The position numbers were made by a program, and so were the translations under genes. From Hyphomicrobiales bacterium (GTDB lineage Bacteria > Pseudomonadota > Alphaproteobacteria > Rhizobiales > Rhizobiaceae), in the NCBI GenBank assembly GCA_900470805.1, contig UCCA01000023.1, positions 1 to 64,000 on the forward strand: a stretch of DNA of 64,000 bases. The letters run 5' to 3'. Under the pieces are notes generated by a model. The model was not told the origin of the DNA and ran no database searches. It saw only the letters and a program-made list of their open reading frames with translations. Positions 60,411 through 64,000 of this stretch are shown here, piece after piece. Numbering within the stretch: the stretch's first letter is position 1; each line of letters opens with the position of its first letter.

Positions 60411-61740
60411 GGATGTTGTCATCGATAATGCCGAGACGGGCAAAAACGTTGCGGGTATCGACGATCAACGCACCGCTTTCCGCCAGACGCCGGTAATCGA
60501 CATCGTCGTGATCGGTGGAGATCAGGATCGCATCGTAGCCTGCCAATGCTTCATCGGTCAGCGCCACCGATTGACGGCCCTTCAACGCCTGGTATTCGCG
60601 CGTCGCCGGAATCTCGGGCACGAAGGTATCGTGGTAATCGGCCCGGCCGCCACGCTCCTCGATGATCTCGATCAAGCGCAGGGAGGGGCTTTCCCTGATA
60701 TCCGCGACATTCTTCTTGTAGGCCAGCCCGATCAGCAGGACACGCGAGCGGCTAAGAGCCTTGCCAGCCCGGATATCCAGCGCTTCGGCAAGCTTGCCGA
60801 CGACATAGCGCGGCATGGCGGAGTTGATCTCGCCCGCGAGCTCGATGAAACGTGTCGGCAATTCGTACTCGCGTGATTTCCAGGTGAGATAGAAGGGATC
60901 GATCGGGATGCAGTGGCCGCCAAGGCCCGGACCCGGATAGAAAGGCATATAACCGAAGGGCTTTGTCTTGGCGGCATCGATCACTTCCCAGACATCGATG
61001 CCCATGGCCGCATAGACGGTCTTCAGCTCGTTGACGAGCGCGATATTCACTGACCGGAAGATGTTTTCCGTCAGCTTGACGGCCTCGGCCGTGGCGTTCG
61101 ACGAAACCGGCACGACGGTTTTCACGGCGGCGCCATAAAAGCTTTTCATCAGTTCCAGAGCCTCAGCGCCATCGCCCGCCACGACCTTCGGGATGGTGGC
61201 AGTGTGATAATGCTGGTTACCAGGGTCCTCTCGCTCTGGCGAGAAGCCGACAAAGAAGTCCTTGCCCGATGTCATGCCGGTCTTTTCGAGGATGACTTTG
61301 ACCACGTCGTCGGTGGTGCCGGGATAAGTCGTCGATTCCAGTGCGATCAGCTGGCCCTCGCGCAGATGCTGCGCGATCGAGCGCGATGTCGCCTCTACAA
61401 ATGACAGGTCGGGGTCACGGTGCTTGGTCAACGGCGTCGGGACGCAGATGACGATCACATCGCAATCGGCAAGGCTGGCGAATTCGCTCGTTGCGGCGAA
61501 GCGCCCGGCGTCGATTTCGGTCTGCATATCAGCGCTGGTGACGGCGTCGATGTAGGAGCGACGCGCCTCAATGGCGACGATCTTCTTGGGATCGACGTCG
61601 AATCCTGTGACCGGGAAGCCGCTGCGGGCAATCGCCATGGCCAGCGGCAAGCCGACATAGCCGAGACCGATGATGCCAGCGCGGGCGGTGCGGTTGGCGA
61701 TCTTCTCGGAAAGTGCGCCGAATATGGGGGAGGTGGTCAA
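60400..61740 (-). CDS. Nucleotide-sugar dehydrogenase (UDP-GlcNAc/UDP-ManNAc type)
   Basis: A 446-residue UDP-sugar dehydrogenase oxidising C6 to the uronic acid with NAD. It has IIGLGYVGLPLA, ESTTYPGTTDD, the FSPEREDPG segment of the WbpA/TviB group and the catalytic Cys in GPGLGGHCIPIDP. This group acts on UDP-N-acetylhexosamines. The start is TTG at 61740; no upstream ATG is available. It supplies activated uronates for a surface polysaccharide, fitting the nearby GT4, deacetylase-like and FkbM genes. Confidence 0.87.
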   Translation of the reverse strand: MTTSPIFGALSEKIANRTARAGIIGLGYVGLPLAMAIARSGFPVTGFDVDPKKIVAIEARRSYIDAVTSADMQTEIDAGRFAATSEFASLADCDVIVICVPTPLTKHRDPDLSFVEATSRSIAQHLREGQLIALESTTYPGTTDDVVKVILEKTGMTSGKDFFVGFSPEREDPGNQHYHTATIPKVVAGDGAEALELMKSFYGAAVKTVVPVSSNATAEAVKLTENIFRSVNIALVNELKTVYAAMGIDVWEVIDAAKTKPFGYMPFYPGPGLGGHCIPIDPFYLTWKSREYELPTRFIELAGEINSAMPRYVVGKLAEALDIRAGKALSRSRVLLIGLAYKKNVADIRESPSLRLIEIIEERGGRADYHDTFVPEIPATREYQALKGRQSVALTDEALAGYDAILISTDHDDVDYRRLAESGALIVDTRNVFARLGIIDDNILKA

Positions 61741-62145
61741 AGCAGGTCTCGTCTAAAACCGAAGGGAACCCTGATCTAGTGCAAGACCGCCTCGAATTAA
61801 ACCCGCCAAGCGGGATAATGGACAACTGACGCGATCGTGAATGCTTCGGCTTGGTGCGGTCGGGCGCTGCGCAACGGTGTTGCGGAAATGACTCGGATGA
61901 ACAGAGAGATTGTATCGGCGACCGAAAATTCCCTTTTGTGCATTGTCCGGCAACAACGGCGGGCCTATCTAGAGCACGCAATACACCACTTTTAAAGGGT
62001 CGCTTACGAGCCGGAAACTGCGGCTTGGAAGAGGCCGCCGCAGGGCTTCCGGCGGATTTGTTGACACAATAACACTGCTCGTCCATCCTCGACGTCTACC
62101 TGACGCACCATTGTGCAACGGGGGGCTATCCGATGCTTTCAGGGG
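61741..62145. other. 405-bp divergent gap without a gene
   Basis: This region separates the sugar dehydrogenase and cyclase genes. A TTGACA at 62061-62066 could be a -35 for the cyclase gene, with a weak CATCCT 17 bases on. No convincing palindrome, terminator or small gene was seen. Confidence 0.45.
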
Positions 62146-63519
62146 ATGACGCGCCTGATGAGGATACTGGCAGGCATGGGCGCGACAGATTCCCGGGTTT
62201 CATCGATCTTGCTGGACCGAGTCGCTGAATGGCTGACGAACTCGTCGTTGGCCGGTGACGATCTCGAGAACATCGTTCGCGGTTTTTGCGAGCGGATTGC
62301 GGCGGCAGGACTGCCGATAGCACGCGTCCATCTGACCTTTTCGATGCTGCATCCGCTCTACGACGCTTTGAGCTTCACCTGGCGGCGCGCAAGCGGCGTC
62401 ACCATCGAGGGCTATCGCCATGCGGCCGGGCAGAAGCCGGACAGGTTTCTGCAGAGCCCCTATTACTATCTCCTCGACAACAACCTGCAGCATATTCGCC
62501 GACAGATTCCGGCCGACGGGCCGGCCGAATTCCCGGTCTTTGCCGACCTGCGTCAAGAGCGGATCACTGATTACCTTGCTTTCGTGCAGCCCTTCGGCGA
62601 CGGATCGGTGCAGGGTATGATGGGTTCGTGGTCGACGGACAGCCATGCGGGCTTCTCCGACGACATGATCGACGCGCTGCTGCGCATGCAGAACCATCTG
62701 GCGGTTGCCGCCAAGATGGCCGTTCTCGGCAAGCTCGCCAACAACATGCTGACGACCTATCTCGGCGGCGACGCCGGAAAGCGCGTGCTCAACGGCCAGA
62801 TCCGCCGCGGCGATGGCGAAACGATCCGTGCGGCGCTGGTGATGGGCGACATGCGGCAATCGACGGTCTACGCCGAAAAAGAAGGCCGCCAGAACTATAT
62901 CGATACGCTGAACCAGTTCTTCGACGCGATCGCCGCGCCGTTCAACCGGAATGGCGGCGAGATATTGAGCTTCATCGGCGATGGCTTTCTGGCCGTCTAT
63001 CCTTGCGGCCGCCACAAGGATCCGTCGAAAATCGCATGCCAGGCAGCTCTCTCGGCCGTCCATCAGGCGCAGTCGCGTGTTGCCGAGCTCAATCGGGAGC
63101 GCCAGTCGAACAACCTCAGCAAAATCTCCTATGGTATCGGCCTGCACGTCGGCAATGTCATGTTCGGCAATGTGGGACTGAAGGATAGGCTGACCTTTTC
63201 GGCCTTCGGTTCAGCGGTGAATGAAGTTCAGCGGCTGCAATCGCTGACCAAGAAGTATAATCGCGAGGTTGTGGCCAGCCAGGCCTTTGCTGGCTACTGC
63301 GGCGGCGAGTGGACAACGCTCGGCGAAGAAAAGCTGCGCGGTGTCCGCCAGAAGATCACGGTGTTGCAGCCACACGCGCCGGCGCCGTCGCTCGAGGTCG
63401 GGCAAAACTTCCACGACGGCCCGCAGGAGGCTCTCTCGGAAGCCGAGCAGGTTATTTTGTTGCACCGCGATGCGCGCAAGCAGGCCAAGCCGCCGGCTGT
63501 GGATAAGTTCATGCAGTAG
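62146..63519 (+). CDS. Soluble adenylate/guanylate cyclase
   Basis: A protein of about 457 residues without membrane helices. The N-terminal 200 residues form an uncharacterised sensor that may be GAF-like (VHLTFSMLHPLYDALSFTWRR). The cyclase domain has Asp235 in VMGDMRQSTVYAE, Asp279 in SFIGDGFLAVYP, and FSAFGSAVNEVQRLQ. Similar Rhizobiaceae cyclases are annotated as adenylate cyclases. The start is uncertain among ATGs at 62146, 62158 and 62176 and a GTG at 62113; the one after CAGGGG is given. Confidence 0.85.
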   Translation: MTRLMRILAGMGATDSRVSSILLDRVAEWLTNSSLAGDDLENIVRGFCERIAAAGLPIARVHLTFSMLHPLYDALSFTWRRASGVTIEGYRHAAGQKPDRFLQSPYYYLLDNNLQHIRRQIPADGPAEFPVFADLRQERITDYLAFVQPFGDGSVQGMMGSWSTDSHAGFSDDMIDALLRMQNHLAVAAKMAVLGKLANNMLTTYLGGDAGKRVLNGQIRRGDGETIRAALVMGDMRQSTVYAEKEGRQNYIDTLNQFFDAIAAPFNRNGGEILSFIGDGFLAVYPCGRHKDPSKIACQAALSAVHQAQSRVAELNRERQSNNLSKISYGIGLHVGNVMFGNVGLKDRLTFSAFGSAVNEVQRLQSLTKKYNREVVASQAFAGYCGGEWTTLGEEKLRGVRQKITVLQPHAPAPSLEVGQNFHDGPQEALSEAEQVILLHRDARKQAKPPAVDKFMQ

Positions 63520-63668
63520 AATGCCGAGCGACAGGAAGCCCTGCTGTCGCTGCGAAATTCGCTGAAATACCCCAGAAATCAACGTCTCCGTCATCAACTG
63601 GACACCCTGATTGCCGTAGGCTAGTGTCCTTGTTTCGGGAACTAAGAAAACTGGGGAAATTCATTGGT

Positions 63669-64000
63669 ATGGCGTCCGCGTCCGATCTCCTGCGCATCGA
63701 AAATCTTGATATTTCCTTCTCGGTTTTCGGCGACAGACTGGGTGTCGTAAAGAATGCGAATCTGCGCATTTTGCCTGGCAAGGTGACTGCGCTGGTGGGC
63801 GAGTCCGGCTCCGGAAAATCTGTCATCAGCCAGAGCATCATGGGCATCCTGCCGAACCCGGCACAGGCGTCTGGCCGCATTCTGTTCACCGACCCGCTGG
63901 ACGGCAAGACCACCGACATCCTGCAATATTCGCGCGACAGCGCCGAGATGCGCGATTTGCGCGGCCGGCGCATGGCGACGATCTTCCAGGAACCGATGAC
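63669..64000 (+). CDS. Peptide/nickel-type ABC transporter ATP-binding protein (partial)
   Basis: The first 110 residues of an OppD/DppD-type ATPase, cut by the window end. It has Walker A GESGSGKS, the OppD-typical SVISQSIMGILPNPAQASG and the Q-loop IFQEPMT. The ATG at 63669 is preceded by GGGGAAA. Binding protein and permease genes are expected beyond the window or elsewhere. Confidence 0.85.
   Translation, partial: MASASDLLRIENLDISFSVFGDRLGVVKNANLRILPGKVTALVGESGSGKSVISQSIMGILPNPAQASGRILFTDPLDGKTTDILQYSRDSAEMRDLRGRRMATIFQEPM

Overview
The window looks like a chromosome or large-replicon segment from a member of the Rhizobiaceae (Alphaproteobacteria, Hyphomicrobiales). The basis is high-GC coding DNA, many ABC importers, a thu-like sugar locus, a four-hairpin CCUCCUCCC (cuckoo-type) small RNA, promoters matching the alphaproteobacterial general-stress sigma factor EcfG/RpoE2, and several class III nucleotidyl cyclases. 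The genus cannot be fixed by eye. No rRNA, tRNA, insertion sequence, prophage or CRISPR array was seen.

Layout. (1) 0.5-10.9 kb: an ArsR-type regulator, then a sigma-54-type promoter with an upstream RutR-like palindrome driving a PotD/A/B/C-type ABC importer, an amidohydrolase, a divergent thymidine phosphorylase and a VOC protein. A convergent CodA homologue carries Ser where E. coli CodA has Asp314, so it may deaminate 5-methylcytosine. Together this reads as nitrogen-controlled pyrimidine scavenging. (2) 10.0-16.8 kb: an IMPase-family phosphatase, then a minus-strand operon of binding protein, two permeases, ATPase and glycerophosphodiesterase behind a Pho box, then a lytic transglycosylase. 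(3) 16.9-24.2 kb: a thu-like sugar locus with a LacI regulator and a Gfo/Idh dehydrogenase, divergent from SBP-permease-permease-ATPase-ThuA, with a LacI-type operator between. (4) 24.4-30.1 kb: succinate-semialdehyde dehydrogenase, the hairpin RNA, a hypothetical gene and an ahpC-ahpF-oxyR peroxide operon. (5) 30.4-35.5 kb: guanine deaminase, a DUF4126 protein, a flavin disulfide reductase, a DedA protein and a xylitol/sorbitol-type dehydrogenase. (6) 35.8-39.7 kb: a complete sulfate ABC importer with a terminator.

(7) 39.9-49.9 kb: a PAS-PAS-GGDEF protein, an esterase, an EEP-family hydrolase, cardiolipin synthase, a stress cluster (DUF2934 protein, two tiny membrane proteins, GST, SDR) and glycogen debranching enzyme GlgX. 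Three promoters here match GGAAC-N18-TT. (8) 49.9-63.5 kb: a signalling and glycan region with three class III cyclases and one cyclase-like DUF3095 protein. The cyclase inputs differ: a periplasmic CxxCH domain, a His-rich membrane plus 2Fe-2S module, and a soluble N-terminal domain. Between them lie a PcaD-like hydrolase, an MBL hydrolase, a deacetylase-like protein, a GT4 glycosyltransferase, an FkbM methyltransferase, a small methyltransferase and a nucleotide-sugar dehydrogenase. (9) The window ends inside a peptide-type ABC ATPase gene.

The genes form separate catabolic, stress and signalling modules rather than one island. The most informative signals are regulatory: the hairpin RNA, the sigma-54/RutR-like region, the Pho box and the EcfG-type promoters.
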